64,000 nt of DNA from Callipepla californica brunnescens (lineage: Eukaryota; Chordata; Aves; Galliformes; Odontophoridae). Positions 11,401 through 22,932 of this stretch are shown here, one piece after another. Both the position numbers and the translations under genes were made by a program. Each line of letters opens with the position of its first letter. Position 1 is the first letter of the stretch. The stretch is from assembly GCA_023055505.1 (NCBI GenBank), contig JALIRH010000152.1, positions 496,001 to 560,000 of the forward strand, in the 5' to 3' direction. The notes beneath the pieces were generated by a model. That model searched no databases. It worked only from the letters and a program-made list of their open reading frames with translations, and was not told the DNA's origin.

Positions 11401-13197
11401 AACTCAGAGGAGATAAATGCTTAAGGAGATCTGCTTAAATGGAGTGCAAGTGTGAAGCTTTGTTGCCTAAAAGCTCTGCTTTGGTACTCCGATCTCGGAG
11501 GTAATCCTTCTAAGGGTTGTGTGTTCAGAAAGTTGTGCTTTCATCAGCTTCTGGGTTTTTTATGCCTAGCTTCATGGAGCAGTCTCAGTTTTGTATAGCA
11601 TGGGCAGATCTTGGATGATTCCAGCAGTTAACTCTTCTTTTTTCCCCCTTGGACTTTGAACCTGCTCTTGAATAGCAAAGGAGTAGGGATTGTTCCTTAG
11701 GTTTTCTTCAGTTATGTATGTAATCCGCTGACTTCCTCTTAATTGCAACGTTATCTTTAATAGAATGAAATGCAAGAAATGAAACTGAATAGTTGCAATG
11801 GAAGTGTGTCATCTCGTCAGTGGCCTGCTGAAAGCTGTGGAACAGATACTGTGTCCGATGGTTATCAGAGAGCGCAACATCTTCCTGCAGCTCCTTTAGC
11901 AGGTAAGTTGATGCTGAATTTTTCACTAAACACTCAGCTAAACTGAGGAAGACTTCTTAAAAGCTTTCTGCAGTGTTCTGAGATGGAGGAGTGAAACTGA
12001 TTCCTGGGGGAAGTTCATTAAAATCAGTAACAGAAATTGGGTATAAACTCTTTTCTTGGTGTTGGAAACGCTCTAAGTCAAGAATTTTGGGTTAGGCCAA
12101 GATCTCAGTGATAGCAGCAGTTTTGTTCATTATTGCAATAATGGGTGCACGCCCCCTGCTGACAAGTGAGAAGTTGTGCAACTTGTCAGTCAAATCTATT
12201 CCGTTACATACCCTGGGTCTGACGCAGGTAAACTTGTCCTGGCACTCATTGGCTGAGCATCTTGGGCTCGCAATCTTCTGATGCAATTGCTACATTATAT
12301 TTCCATTCAATGTCTGTTACCAATCACCCCCATGTTCGGGTATGTTCTATACTTTTTACAACAGTAGGAGGACAGTACCTTCCATAATTATTCACCAGTC
12401 CCGTCCTCTGCCAGGCTCTCCTCTACCCTATATAATTACCTTACCTTGTGACGGTGCCAATTTTACCTAGGTCGGAATGCCACAGTCTCAGCTTTACTCT
12501 GTTCGACAACTTACTCATGCTACATACAGAAATACTGGAAATTTCCACTGCAAAAACACAATCTACTTCTCACACTGGTGTTCCTTTTCAGTTGCTAGCA
12601 CTGCCCCATCTGTTGACTGTAGCCAGTCACCTGCTTGTAACGCGCAGTGTCTTCGAAGAACAGCTGCAACTGACGTAACAGCAGCAAAGGTGGGGACAAA
12701 CATATCTTCTTGGGCCGTTTCTTTTGATTGATTGAGAACTACTGGTTTTGATTCTATGTGAAGTTGAATATAACTGCAGTTCCCAAGATAGCATTTATTA
12801 AACTTGAGGTCTGCTGGAGATGGGCAGGAGGATCAGTTACCAGCTCACCTTTGGATGTGGGGCTTGGGTGAAACAGTCAGCCCAGCATCTTCTTAAGGTG
12901 CTAAAATGCATTCTCTGCTGTGTGTCTGTGATGTTCTTTTCTCCAAAGAAGTATAGGAAACTTTGATTTTATTTATTTTGGTAAGTGAATGAAAATGAGT
13001 CCATTCATCTTCAGCATCAGTCTCTGTTTTCTGATATCGTTTAAGATTTGAACGTATGATTTTAGTTTAAACTGATAGGAGTTGAAATCTAATTTTGATG
13101 TACACCCTGTTATTAAGAAAACACGTTACATGAGCATTAGCACCCTAGAGGTGTTTTTCTCCTTTTCCACAACAATGTAATTGTGTTTTGTCTTTAG

Positions 13198-14200
13198 GCA
13201 TCTCTCTGTGGTAAGAATGGACTTGCACCTCAGCTACATATAAACGCTTATCAAGAACCGATCCACAAAGCACCTCCGCAAAGCACCTCTGCTGGTGTGT
13301 TTCCTCAGGACACCCATGGTCCACCTTTGTATTTCAATGCCCCTGATGCTGGAATCGTTCCTCTTTGTGGAGATGATGGGAATGGCAACCGCAGTGTTCC
13401 ACAGGCAAGAACAAATCCACCGCTACTTGGACCGGACTGTTTCACAAAACCTTTGGTTGCACCCACAACTTTAAAACCTGCAGAATCCAAAGTGGTAGAG
13501 TTTTCGAAAACTAAGTGCGAACAGCTGGGATCAGTGGAAGGTTCAAAGCCTCCTCAGCCAGCAGCCTTTCAGTTCAGCACTGACTCCAAACCTAAGGATG
13601 GAGGCTTTACCTTTTCTTCTCCTCTAGTTGCAACACTGCCTGCTAATGGAGCTTTTAGCAGTGAATGCCTTTTGAAGCTTTTAATGTCAGACCAACCTTT
13701 ACAAGCTGAGAGATGCATTGAACCAAGAGTTAACAGTCATGCAAATAGCCAAAGAAATACCTTCAGTTTCAGTAACAAACATACTTCAGGAATATCTTTT
13801 ACAGAAAGCGTGGGACAAAATGCTGATAAAAATGTGGCTTTTGAAAAGTTTAACGTCCAGGAACCAAGCAAGCCGCCGTTCTTTATGACTTCCGATTCTG
13901 ATTTGGCCTATAGAAATCATGAAACAGAGGGAGGAAGCGCCCAAGGTGGCGGTAAGGATGATGATGGACCTCATTTTGATCTTGTGGTGCCACTCCCTGA
14001 CAAGGTTGAAGTAAAGACAGGTGAGGAAGGTAAAGAGGAGTTCTTCTGCAGCAGAGCTATGCTCTTCCAGTTATATGCCGAATCTGAAGAACAGAAAGAA
14101 AGAGGTGTTGGAACTGTGAAAATAAGGAAGAGTAAAGTATCTGGCAAACTTCGCCCCTTAAGGAGAAGGGACCAAAGATCTTCCCTTAACCTTGAATGAC
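13198..14200 (+). pseudogene. RANBP2: RANBP2 large exon, first section with truncated RanBD1
   Basis: It opens after a tctttag acceptor. An FG-type spacer holds several F-x-F and FTFSS-like pieces. The first Ran-binding domain starts at about 13955 (DDDGPHFDLVVPLPDKVEV), and the KERGVG core follows. After LRPLRRRDQ the frame leaves the family and stops at about 14200. What follows (14230-14430) matches the spacer just before RanBD2, not the second half of RanBD1. A deletion has therefore removed the end of RanBD1 and all zinc fingers. Confidence 0.8.
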
Positions 14201-14229
14201 TAGGTACTCCAAAGACTGCTGAGAATGAC

Positions 14230-15182
14230 CTGGGGACCGCTTATCTGAAATGTCAGTGGAACTGCTCTGCGCCAGCGTTTATGTTTCAGAATGCTGCAGA
14301 TGCTGAAGCTAAAGCAAAGGCTGCAAAGGAAGGACTTAGCTTTTCAATGCTGATGCCTCCAGGTGGATTTAAATTAGGGACACAGGGATCCAATCAGAAT
14401 AGCACTAAGAAAGATGTACAACGGTTTTGAAAACCATTGATGAAAAAGACCAAAATGAGGTGCCTCTGAGTAGTGGAGTTATGCTCCTATCTCAAGAAGC
14501 AGCAGACAAAGACAAGGGTGAGTTTAGTTTTGGCCAAAATAGTGCCAGTAATTTTAGTTTTGTGGATCTTGCAAAAAGTACTCCTGGGGAAGGCTTTTGG
14601 ATTGGCAAAAAAGACCCTAACTTTGAAGGCTTCTCAGGTGCAGGTGAGCAGCTGTTTTCCTTGAAGGTTTCTCAAGCTGATCACAAAGCAAGCACCTCTG
14701 CTGATCCTGGTAAGAAGGATGCTCATGTGTCTGAGGCTGAGGACAGTGATGATATCCATTTTGAACCGACAGTTCAGGTGCCTGAGAAAGTAGAACCATT
14801 TACAGGAGAGGAAGCTGAGAAAGTGCTGTACTCCCAAAGAGTAAAGTTATTTAGGTTTGATCCAGACAGAAGCCAGTGGAAAGAACGTGGCGTGGGCAGC
14901 CTGAAGATCCTTAAAAATGGAGCTAATGTCAGAGTAGTACTAATGCAGCACGAGCAGGTACTAAAGGTGTGTGCAGATGACTGGAGAACAACAACAGTGA
15001 ACTTGAAACAACTGTCGGGCTCAGGCAAGGTATGGATGTGGATGGGCAGTGACTTCTCTGATGGCAATGCAAAGCTGGGGCAGCTGGCAGCAAAGTTCAG
15101 AACACCAAAGCAGGCTGAGGAGTTCAAGCAGAAGTTTGAAGTGTGTCAGCAACTACTGCTAGATGTACCTGTGCGGACATCC
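14230..15182 (+). pseudogene. RANBP2: RANBP2 large exon, section with RanBD2
   Basis: 14280-14430 reads as a decayed FG spacer (APAFMFQ, GGFKLGTQG) ending at a TGA. The next frame, from 14427, runs through LAKSTPGEGF, KKDPNFEGFSGAGE, the acidic EDSDDIHFEP and a nearly complete second Ran-binding domain (VLYSQRVKLFRF, WKERGVGSLKIL, VWMWMGSDFSDG, AEEFKQKFE). Host homology stops at LLLDVPVRTSP (about 15182), where CR1-A begins; the open frame to 15335 is read into the LINE 5' region. The continuation of this exon is on the other strand at 29752. Confidence 0.85.
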
Positions 15183-15689
15183 CCTCGAGTTCTACCGCTT
15201 TGGATCGGCACAACTGGAGCTGCAGTGACAAATTTTGAGGTGAAGAGGGGTTTTTCGGGAGGTTTCTGTCACAGGGGAACCGAGGGAGAGCGGGCAGTCC
15301 CTTCAGCTCTCGGCAGCTCTCTCGCGAGAGGCTGACGTGGCGTAGGCGTTGCCCGGGAAACGGCATCCCCGCCCACACCTTCAGCTCTGAAAAGGCCTCA
15401 GGGAGGGCAGCAACACGTCAACACCAGGCACAAGGAGGAGCTAACTACCTGTGAGTATCACCCCTCTCTATTATACTGAAGCTAGGTGCTAAGTGTGGGA
15501 GCTTGTGTAGTAGGGTGTAGGATTTCTATTCCTCCTCTCTTGTGAAATCATCCTATTTATTACTGGTGTCTGTGTTCTCACAGTTGTGTTCTACTTTTTT
15601 GTTTATTTCATTTTTATTTATCTTATTATCATCATTCATACGTATATATTTATTTATTCTTTTTTATTTATTATTCTTATTTCTGTACC

Positions 15690-17111
15690 ATGGTCTCTAC
15701 CAGACAGAGGGCTTGCCGTAAAAAGATGGTGGCGACCCAGACAGAAGGTCTGCCTAGAAATGTGGCTACACAGGTCTCTGGTTGCAGTGAGTGCCAGAGC
15801 CTGCTGCTGCTGGAGGAGGATGGTAAGCAGATCTCCTGCATGAGGTGTGAACAGGTTGAAGATCTGCTTAGCATGGTGATAGAACTGAAAGAGGAGGTTG
15901 AGAGACTGAGGGCCATCAGGGACTGCGAGCAGGAAATTGACTGGTGGAGTAGCTCCCTCGAGTGCCAGAGAGAAAGGCACCCGGGTGATCCCCCGAATTT
16001 GGTGGTGGACTCCCTGACCTGCCCCCGTCAGGTTGAGGGGGGGTATCTGAGGGGTGGGGAGGGCTGGCAGAGAGTCCCAGCTCGGTACTGTAGGCGATCT
16101 CCCCCTCTGCCTACATCGTCTCCTCAAGTCCCTCTAAACAATAGGTTTGCAGTGTTGGATGTTGAAGGAGAAATAAGGGGGGAGGAGCGGGAAGATTCTC
16201 CCAAGAAGTCACCAATGGCAAGGCAGTCGACTCCGTGCATTGAGACTGCCGCTGCCAAGAAGGAAAGAAAGGTGATCGTGGTGGGTGGCTCCCTTCTCAG
16301 GGGTACTGAGGGCCCCATTTGCAGACCAGACCCGTGCCGTAGGGAAGTGTGCTGTCTCCCTGGGGCCCGGGTTAGAGACATAACTATTGCTATTACGGAA
16401 ACATGGTGGGACCCCTCCCATGACTGGAGTACTGGGATGGATGGCTACAAGCTCTTCAGAAGGGATAGGCGGGGAAAAAAGGGTGGTGGCATAGCTCTCT
16501 ATATCAAAGAGTGTCTTGATGTTGAAGAGCTTGAGGTTGGAAATGACCAAGTGGAGTGTCTGTGGGTAAGGATCAGGGGGATGGTCTGTAGGAGTGACAT
16601 CGTGGTGGGGCTCTGTTACAGACCGCCTAGCCAAGATGAAGAGATAGATGAGGTGTTCTACAAGCAACTAGTAGATGTTGCACGATGGCCAGCGCTAGTT
16701 CTCATGGGGGACTTCAACTTCCCTGATATATGCTGGAAATATAATTCTGCACAGAGGAAGCAGTCCATGAGATTTCTGGAGTGTGTGGAAGATTGCTTCC
16801 TGACACAGCTGGTGCAAGAACCTATCAGGGGAGGTGCCCTGCTAGACCTGCTCTTCACTAACAGAGAAGGACTAGTAGGAGATGTGAAGGTTGGGGATCG
16901 TCTTGGCCAGAGTGGCCATGAAATGGTAGAGTTTGCTATTCTTGGTGACATCAAGAGGGTGACTAGCAAAACTGCTACCTTGGACTTCCGGAGGGCAGAC
17001 TTTGACCTGTTCAGGACGCTTGTTGCAAGGGTCCCTTGGGACTCGCTCCTGAGGGGTAAAGGGGTCCAAGAAGCCTGGGTCCTCCTCAAGATGGAAATCT
17101 TAAAGGCATAG
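15690..17111 (+). CDS. CR1-A fused ORF1/endonuclease frame (defective)
   Basis: A 473-codon frame. Residues 1-220 are ORF1-like: a Cys-rich part (CSECQ, CMRCEQ), a predicted coiled coil (LLSMVIELKEEVERLRAI) and a Pro-rich tail. At about residue 230 it passes directly into the middle of the CR1 endonuclease (ITETWWDPSHDW), so the endonuclease N-terminus, including its first catalytic Asn, is missing. MGDFNFPDICW is present, but the usual SDH catalytic motif reads SGH. The frame ends at TAG 17109-17111. The endonuclease should be inactive. Copy B shares the fusion, the SGH and the TAG. Confidence 0.75.
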   Translation: MVSTRQRACRKKMVATQTEGLPRNVATQVSGCSECQSLLLLEEDGKQISCMRCEQVEDLLSMVIELKEEVERLRAIRDCEQEIDWWSSSLECQRERHPGDPPNLVVDSLTCPRQVEGGYLRGGEGWQRVPARYCRRSPPLPTSSPQVPLNNRFAVLDVEGEIRGEEREDSPKKSPMARQSTPCIETAAAKKERKVIVVGGSLLRGTEGPICRPDPCRREVCCLPGARVRDITIAITETWWDPSHDWSTGMDGYKLFRRDRRGKKGGGIALYIKECLDVEELEVGNDQVECLWVRIRGMVCRSDIVVGLCYRPPSQDEEIDEVFYKQLVDVARWPALVLMGDFNFPDICWKYNSAQRKQSMRFLECVEDCFLTQLVQEPIRGGALLDLLFTNREGLVGDVKVGDRLGQSGHEMVEFAILGDIKRVTSKTATLDFRRADFDLFRTLVARVPWDSLLRGKGVQEAWVLLKMEILKA

Positions 17112-19067
17112 GTGCAGGCTGTCCCTGAGTCCCGTAAGTCAAGCTGGAGGGGAAAAAGGCCAGTGTGGATGAACCGGGATCTTTTGTTGAGACTCCGGGA
17201 GAAAAAGAGAGTCTATGCCCTCTGGAAGATGGGACAGACTACTTGGGGAGACTACAGGGAACTTGCCAAGATTTGCAGGCAGGAAGTTAGAAATGCAAAA
17301 GCCCAGCTTGAACTTAGACTGGCTACTGCAGTAAAGGAGAACAAAAAATCCTTTTATAAATATATTAACAGTAAAAGAAGAACTAAGGAGAATTTCCCTG
17401 CTTTACTTGATGCGGCAGGGAATGTAACCACAGAGGATAAGGAAAAGGCTGAGGTTCTCAATGCCTTCTTCACGTCTGTCTTTAATAGACAGACCAGTTA
17501 TCCTCAGGATACTTCTCGCCCTGACCTGGAAGTCTGGGACGAAGCGCATCATACACCCCCTGTGATCCTAGCAGAGACAGTCAGAGACCTGCTCCTCCAT
17601 TTGAACTGCCACAAGTCCATGGGGCCAGATGGGATCCACCCAAGGGTGCTAAGGGAGCTGGCAGAGGTGATTACCAAGCCGCTTTCTGCCATCTATCAGC
17701 ATTCCTGGTCATCTGGAGAGGTCCTGCAAGATTGGAGGCTTGCCGATGTGACTCCCATCTACAGGAAAGGCCGTAAGGAAGATCCGGGGAACTACAGGCC
17801 TGTCAGCCTGACCTCGGTATCAGGGAAAGTTATGGAGCAATTGATCTTGAGGGAGATCACACGGCACGTGCGTGGCAATCAGGGGATCAGACCCAGCCAG
17901 CACGGGTTCACAAAGGGCAGGTCGTGCTTGTCCAACCTCATCTCCTTCTACGACTGGGTGACCAGACTGGTAGATGAGGGAAAGGCTGTTGATGTAGTCT
18001 ACCTGGACTTCAGCAAAGCCTTTGACACGGTCTCCCACAGTATTCTCCTGCAGAAGCTGGCAGCCCATGGTGTGGACAGGTTCCCTCTTCTCTGGGTTGA
18101 GAATTGGCTAGAGGGCCGTGCCCAGCGGGTAGTGGTTAATGGATTCAAGTCCAGCTGGCGTCCTGTCACGAGTGGTGTCCCCCAAGGGTCGGTATTGGGG
18201 CCCGTCTTGTTTAATATCTTTATTGATGACCTGGATGAGGGGATTGAGTGTACCCTCAGCAAGTTTGCGGATGACACCAAGTTGGGAGGATGTGTCGATC
18301 TGCCTGAGGGTAGGGAGGCCCTTCAGCGGGATCTGGATAGGCTAGACAGTTGGGCTGAGGTCAATGGGATGAGGTTCAATAAGGCCAAGTGCCGGGTCCT
18401 GCACTTTGGCCACAATAACCCCATGCAATGCTATAGGCTTGGGGCAGAATGGCTTGAGGAGTGTATAGAGGAAAAGGACCTGGGGGTGTTGGTTGATGCT
18501 CGGCTCAATATGAGCCGGCAGTGTGCCCAGGTGGCCAAGAAGGCCAATGGCATCCTGGCCTGTATTAGGAATAGTGTGGCCAGCAGGAGCAGGGAGGTGA
18601 TCATCCCCCTGTACTCAGCTCTGGTGCGGCCGCACCTCGAGTACTGCGTTCAGTTTTGGGCCCCTCACTACAAGAAAGACATCGAGGCCCTGGAGCGTGT
18701 TCAGAGAAGGGCAACAAAACTGGTGAGGGGTCTGGAGCACAAGTCTTACGAGGAGCGGCTGTGGGAGCTGGGATTGTTTAGTTTGGGGAAAAGGAGGCTT
18801 AGAGGAGACCTCACTGCACTCTACCACTTCCTGAAGGGAGGCTGTGGTAAGGAGGGGGTCGGCCTCTTCTCCCAGGTAACTAATGACAGGACAAGAGGGA
18901 ATGGCCACAAGTTGTGCCGGGGAAGATTTAGATTAGACTTGAGGAAAAATTTTTTCTCTGAGAGAGTGGTCCGGCACTGGAATGGCCTGCCTAGGGAGGT
19001 GGTTGAGGCACCGTCCCTAGCGGTGTTCAAGAAGCGTTTAGATGAGGTGCTGAGGGATTTGATTTAG
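17112..19067 (+). CDS. CR1-A reverse transcriptase frame
   Basis: 651 codons in frame with the preceding ORF after the TAG, starting GTG, so it is probably not translated on its own unless the stop is read through. RT motifs are in order: [36 protein letters not shown], and the catalytic KFADDTKLG at about 18257. The CR1 C-terminal region ([37 protein letters not shown]) is intact. No other stop or frameshift is seen. Confidence 0.8.
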   Translation: MQAVPESRKSSWRGKRPVWMNRDLLLRLREKKRVYALWKMGQTTWGDYRELAKICRQEVRNAKAQLELRLATAVKENKKSFYKYINSKRRTKENFPALLDAAGNVTTEDKEKAEVLNAFFTSVFNRQTSYPQDTSRPDLEVWDEAHHTPPVILAETVRDLLLHLNCHKSMGPDGIHPRVLRELAEVITKPLSAIYQHSWSSGEVLQDWRLADVTPIYRKGRKEDPGNYRPVSLTSVSGKVMEQLILREITRHVRGNQGIRPSQHGFTKGRSCLSNLISFYDWVTRLVDEGKAVDVVYLDFSKAFDTVSHSILLQKLAAHGVDRFPLLWVENWLEGRAQRVVVNGFKSSWRPVTSGVPQGSVLGPVLFNIFIDDLDEGIECTLSKFADDTKLGGCVDLPEGREALQRDLDRLDSWAEVNGMRFNKAKCRVLHFGHNNPMQCYRLGAEWLEECIEEKDLGVLVDARLNMSRQCAQVAKKANGILACIRNSVASRSREVIIPLYSALVRPHLEYCVQFWAPHYKKDIEALERVQRRATKLVRGLEHKSYEERLWELGLFSLGKRRLRGDLTALYHFLKGGCGKEGVGLFSQVTNDRTRGNGHKLCRGRFRLDLRKNFFSERVVRHWNGLPREVVEAPSLAVFKKRLDEVLRDLI

Positions 19068-19157
19068 TAGCTTGGCTGGTAGGGATGGTGGTGTGAGGAT
19101 GGTTGGACTAGATGATCTTGTAGGTCCTTTCCAACCTAATGTATCTATGAATCTATG

Positions 19158-20740
19158 TTTCTTCTTGATGTTCTGAGATGCTAACGTGGGCCTCACGTAC
19201 CAACAAAGCCTTTCCGGAGGGGGAGTGTAAATCTTACAAGGGAGATAACAGTAGAATTGCTGATGCAATCTGATTATATCAGTGTGAATGGGTCTGCCAA
19301 AATACAATTGAAGAAACAGCTTATATTCTCTGTCTTCCAGGCAGGATACAATTGTTCATGTCATTACCACGCTTGTTACTTTCCTGGTGACACTTGATTT
19401 AATGTGCTGTTTGGAAAACCCATGTGCTTATTCTCTCGGTGCTGATTTATGATGCGATAAGGAAGTGCCAAACTTCTTAGCAATAAAAGAGGTTCTGTGC
19501 AGTGTGGTATGCAGTCAGCATCTCATCCTCCAGTCCCTGAAGACTGATGGATAGACTGGAGGAATTACTGCTGGCTGCCGTTCAGTGCAGAGACATTTAA
19601 TGCAGGTGATGTGTGGCACAGGGTTGCCTGCTTCTGCTGCTGTGCCCGTGGAGTTGGGAGGCAGAATGTCTTGCTGCAGTTCTGCACTATGGCATTAAAA
19701 TCTCCGGCTTTGCACAGCCCATGGCCACAAGTGCTGGCATTGCTGGGAGAGGTGGTGGCTGTGTATGTGGGGGCTCTGCCTCCCTCCACCAGCCCTGCCT
19801 TGTGCATGCACCATAGGCTTTGCTATCTATACTGTAATAACTCTTCTTTGCTTGCTGCATTCATTTTGCCCAAGGTTTGTCTGGCTTTGAAATAGAAACT
19901 GGAATTATACAGAAAAATGGTGCTTTAAAATAAATCAACAGTATATGTACTGCATAATAAGGAAAAATGTAATGAAAATGTATTTCCTGTTGTAGGGCAA
20001 ATAACCCCCAAGAACATCACCCAAAAGAAATGGTGCCAAAGATGGTATATTTTAGATGGGCTTAAGTAGATGGTATACAGATTGTTAACAAGGAAAGAGT
20101 GGCTCACCTTTGAAGATGGTTGAGGTTTGCCGATAACTCCACCAGGGAGGGATCTCCAACCAGAGATCCTTGCCTGGTGGTGGTCAGCCCTTAAATGGGG
20201 TCTTGGGAGAGGTGGAGTCAAACTCCACCCCTTCCAATCACACTCACTTGTGCCCCTGTGGCTGACTCAGTGCTCACCTCAGGTGATCAATCAGTGGTTC
20301 AGGCCATGATTCAACAGTTCCCATACACCTGTTTTCCTGCAGTGTGTCATCTAGCGCTGATGTATTAAAGGCAGCGCTGTCAGCACTCTGAATCGAGCTG
20401 ATCTCTGGTCAAAAATCTTGTTCTGGAGGTCTCCGACTCCCAAGCTAGTTTCCTTTAACAGAAAACAAAAGGGAAAAATTCAGATTGCTTTGAATCCCAG
20501 CTTCTCCTTTACTTGGGGAAAAAATATGTATTGAATTGAAGTAGACTGTAGGAGAGGAAAACTGGAACAAGGAAAGTACTCTTGGCACTTGTTGGAGAAG
20601 CAGCAGAAATGTCAAAGCTTGGTTGTTCCATAATGAGACCACAGCTCAGAGGCTCAGATAGTGACTCCATCACCTCGTTTTTTTCATGAACTTTGTCAAT
20701 AGCATATAATTGCAAAGATTAGCATTTAATTTGTTGATCT
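19158..20740. other. Unassigned interval
   Basis: No coding region is supported. The part at about 20100-20430 has LTR-like or leader-like composition (a tattaaagg box near 20364, and CCACCAGG repeats at 20140-20180), but no ends or partner copy were found. Confidence 0.35.
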
Positions 20741-21495
20741 GTTTCAGTGGGAACCCAGCAATGTTAGGCATATGTGTGCCATAATTAAACAAGCCAAGAG
20801 GATGAAACCTCTCTGGCAAGAAGGGCGATGGCAGAAGTATAAATATGGGGAGGCATGGTGGGTTGATTATATCACCTTGCCACAAACTTGCGATGCTAAG
20901 CATTATGTAGTCACCATGGTGGAGGCGACTACCAAGTGGCTTGAAACATATGCAGTACCCCATGCTACCGCCCAAAACACCATCTTAGGCTTAGAGAAGC
21001 AAATCCTATGGCAACATGGAACCCCAGAAAGAACCGAGTCTGATAATGGGACTCATTTCAAAAATTCACTTGTGGATATTTGGGCCAAAGAACGTGGCAT
21101 TGAATGGGTCTATCATATCCGCTACCATGCACCAGCTGCTGGTAAGATCGAGCACTACAACGGGTTGTTAAAAACCACACTGAAAGCAATGGGTGGCAGG
21201 ACATTTAAGCACTGGGAGAAGAATCTGTCAGAAGCCACCTGGTTGGTCAATACTAGGGGATCAGTCAACTGAGATAGTCCTACACAATCCAGGTCCCTAC
21301 AGACCATAGAGGGAGATAAGGTCCCTGTAGTACATGTGAAAAGTATGTTGGGAAAAGCAGTGTGGGTCCTTCCAGCCTCTGGAAAGGGCAAACCCCTCCG
21401 TGGAACCATTTTGGCACAGGGACCTGGGTGCACCTGGTGGGTGATGGAAGAAAATGGGGACATCCAGTGTGTACCACAAGGGAATTTGATGCTGG
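20741..21495 (+). pseudogene. ERVL-type integrase fragment
   Basis: The frame opens WEPSNVRHMCAIIKQAKRM and runs through an integrase core: WVDYITLP (first catalytic Asp), SDNGTHFKNSL (second Asp), and KIEHYNGLLKTTLK (catalytic Glu), with spacing consistent with D,D(35)E. A TGA stops it at about 21270. Integrase C-terminal sequence (AVWVLPASGKGK, GTILAQGPGCTWWV) continues in the same register to about 21490. The HHCC finger, the RT and LTRs are not adjacent. It looks most like the L-type avian ERVs. It is dead by isolation and by the stop. Confidence 0.65.
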
Positions 21496-21631
21496 GAGAG
21501 TGCAGTCTGAGATTCCATGTTTATATATGTATAAATATGTTTGTATGTAATGCATGTTAATTACTGTTATGTTTCTATATAGATAGAAGTTACCTTTCCT
21601 CCAAAAAACAACGGCACAATTTGAGTAGACC

Positions 21632-22169
21632 TGTTGCAGTGACCCCAGGAGGATGAACCACGGCCACGTCAGAACGATCTTAAGATGCCGATGCAAGGAC
21701 TCAGAGAGACATTAATACGATTATGCAGCTGAGCCAACTTTATTGCGCAGGTTGCAATACTTTTACACCCCTGAACACATGCTATTTTTAGAATAATTGC
21801 TAAGCAGTGGTTCTTGCTCTATCCTTGCGAGATAAGCAGTGTCCAATTAGTTGCTCTTTTCCCACACATACCAGGGCCACCTGGTTCCACGCAAACTTGC
21901 TCCCTCATCGTTGCCTGGTCAACGGTGCACCACTTCGCGAATCGAGTGATCCGAACATGCTGTTTTGTTCGCAGTGCTCTGAAGATAAGCACACACAACC
22001 TCCTTCCCTAAGCCAGTCCTCCACATAGACCCATCTATTATCTCCGTCCCATCCTTCCCCCCCCTCCCCCCTCCTCACCCCAGAGCGTACAGCCATGGAT
22101 GGTGCAGGATTTTTTTCCTCCCTCTCTCCCTTCTCTGTTTCCCTTGTGTCCCTGTATAACACTGTGACA
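21632..22169 (-). repeat. Probable solo LTR
   Basis: Read on the minus strand, the block begins TGTCACAGTG and ends CTGCAACA. It has an AATAAA signal (plus strand tttatt near 21740) placed where the R/U5 border would be. A C-rich stretch at 22050-22080 falls in the U3 part. No internal retroviral sequence adjoins it and no target-site duplication was seen, so the ends are approximate. Confidence 0.45.
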
Positions 22170-22248
22170 CAAACTAAGGCTAACTAGTTGCTTTTCTGCC
22201 CATCTCAAGCACTCACATAAGAGAGGTGATGCAGTTTTAATAACATAG

Positions 22249-22256
22249 CCTTTATT
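22249..22256 (-). promoter_or_regulatory. Possible poly(A) signal on the minus strand
   Basis: The plus strand reads cctttattgag, so the minus strand has AATAAAGG, followed by an A/T-rich stretch. It could be the 3' end signal of the inverted RANBP2-derived transcript unit, but no terminal RANBP2 exon (cyclophilin domain) was found upstream of it. Confidence 0.25.
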
Positions 22257-22593
22257 GAGAATGCTGGAAAGACGTTACAAAGCAATTGGTTTTCCAGAAC
22301 AGCAAAGGAAAGTTTGCTCGCTAAGATACAATTACATAAAAAATGCATAACTCTCTACTAGGAAATAAAGGTTTGCATACTTGGTAACACAGTACCACAC
22401 AGAATTCCTAAGGAACTGTATTTTTTGGTACAAAAGGGAAAAATACAACCAATTTTCCCAGACAGAAGTCAATAGGATAAAACAATCCCAAGCACACTGC
22501 AGTGAATTCTGACCATCTGAGAGCACAGTTCTAGAAGACACCTAAGGATACAGATCCTAGTAGGATCAAACTGCATTTATTTAAACTCACAGT

Positions 22594-22932
22594 GCAACAG
22601 TAGTACTGTCAGGTAATTGAAATACATATTTTCATTACTGCTCCTAGAAGCTAAATTTTAACCCCAGGCATTCACACTTGAAACCAAATTCTTCCTGCAT
22701 CCTGCATAATTAAGGCAAATTTTGTTATCCTTTGGAAATACCTTGTACCTGAGTTTCTGCTCAAAAATAAGAAATAAAAAGAACTGTGTCAATTTATTTA
22801 ACGGAACACTGTTAAATATGGCCCAGCAGAATAAAATGCAAAAGCTGACGTAAAAGTCAATGCGTTACTCTGAATGGAATGTAGCAAAATTCAAGTAGTG
22901 CTGAGTATACTTATTTCTTGCAGTGGGAATTA
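22594..22932 (+). repeat. Arm 1 of a long inverted duplication
   Basis: Reverse complement of 36142-36497, almost identical by eye over about 340 bp. The main difference is a 17-bp segment present only in arm 2. It lies inside the inverted segment, so the two arms would have been direct repeats before the inversion. Confidence 0.75.

Larger units (their letters stand above)
6485..15182 (+). pseudogene. RANBP2: RANBP2 (Nup358) pseudogene, 5' part
   Basis: RANBP2 is the giant cytoplasmic-face nucleoporin that binds Ran-GTP and acts as a SUMO E3. Exons with good splice borders run on +: 6485-6569, 7121-7330, 8255-8433, 8525-8700, 9000-9123, 9486-9647, about 10093-10230, 10318-10464, 10975-11157, 11243-about 11346, 11764-11902, 12592-12689, and the large exon from 13198. 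They follow the order of the vertebrate protein from late in the TPR region to RanBD2. Retained introns mean a duplicated rather than a processed copy. Disabling changes are a TGA in exon 8255-8433, a frameshift and stop near 14200, a stop near 14428, loss of the zinc-finger array, and a CR1 insertion after 15182. Upstream exons are not in the window. The 3' part lies inverted at 25135-29752. Confidence 0.85.
15183..19157 (+). mobile_element. CR1 LINE copy A, near full length
   Basis: It starts at CCTCGAGTTCTACC inside the RANBP2 exon with a GC-rich 5' region and ends in the CR1-type tail (gatgatcttgtaggtcctttccaa) followed by an atctatga repeat. It is about 3975 bp and matches the minus-strand copy at 29753-33731 almost base for base, with the same ends. 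ORF1 and the endonuclease are fused by an internal deletion, and a TAG separates this from the reverse transcriptase frame. Confidence 0.9.

Noticed and set aside
14427..15335. 302-codon frame as one protein
   Set aside because: The last 50 codons are CR1 5' sequence; only the part up to about 15182 is RANBP2.
19565..19895. Overlapping frames of 67-94 codons on both strands
   Set aside because: Cys/Leu-rich with no domain and mutual overlap; likely chance.
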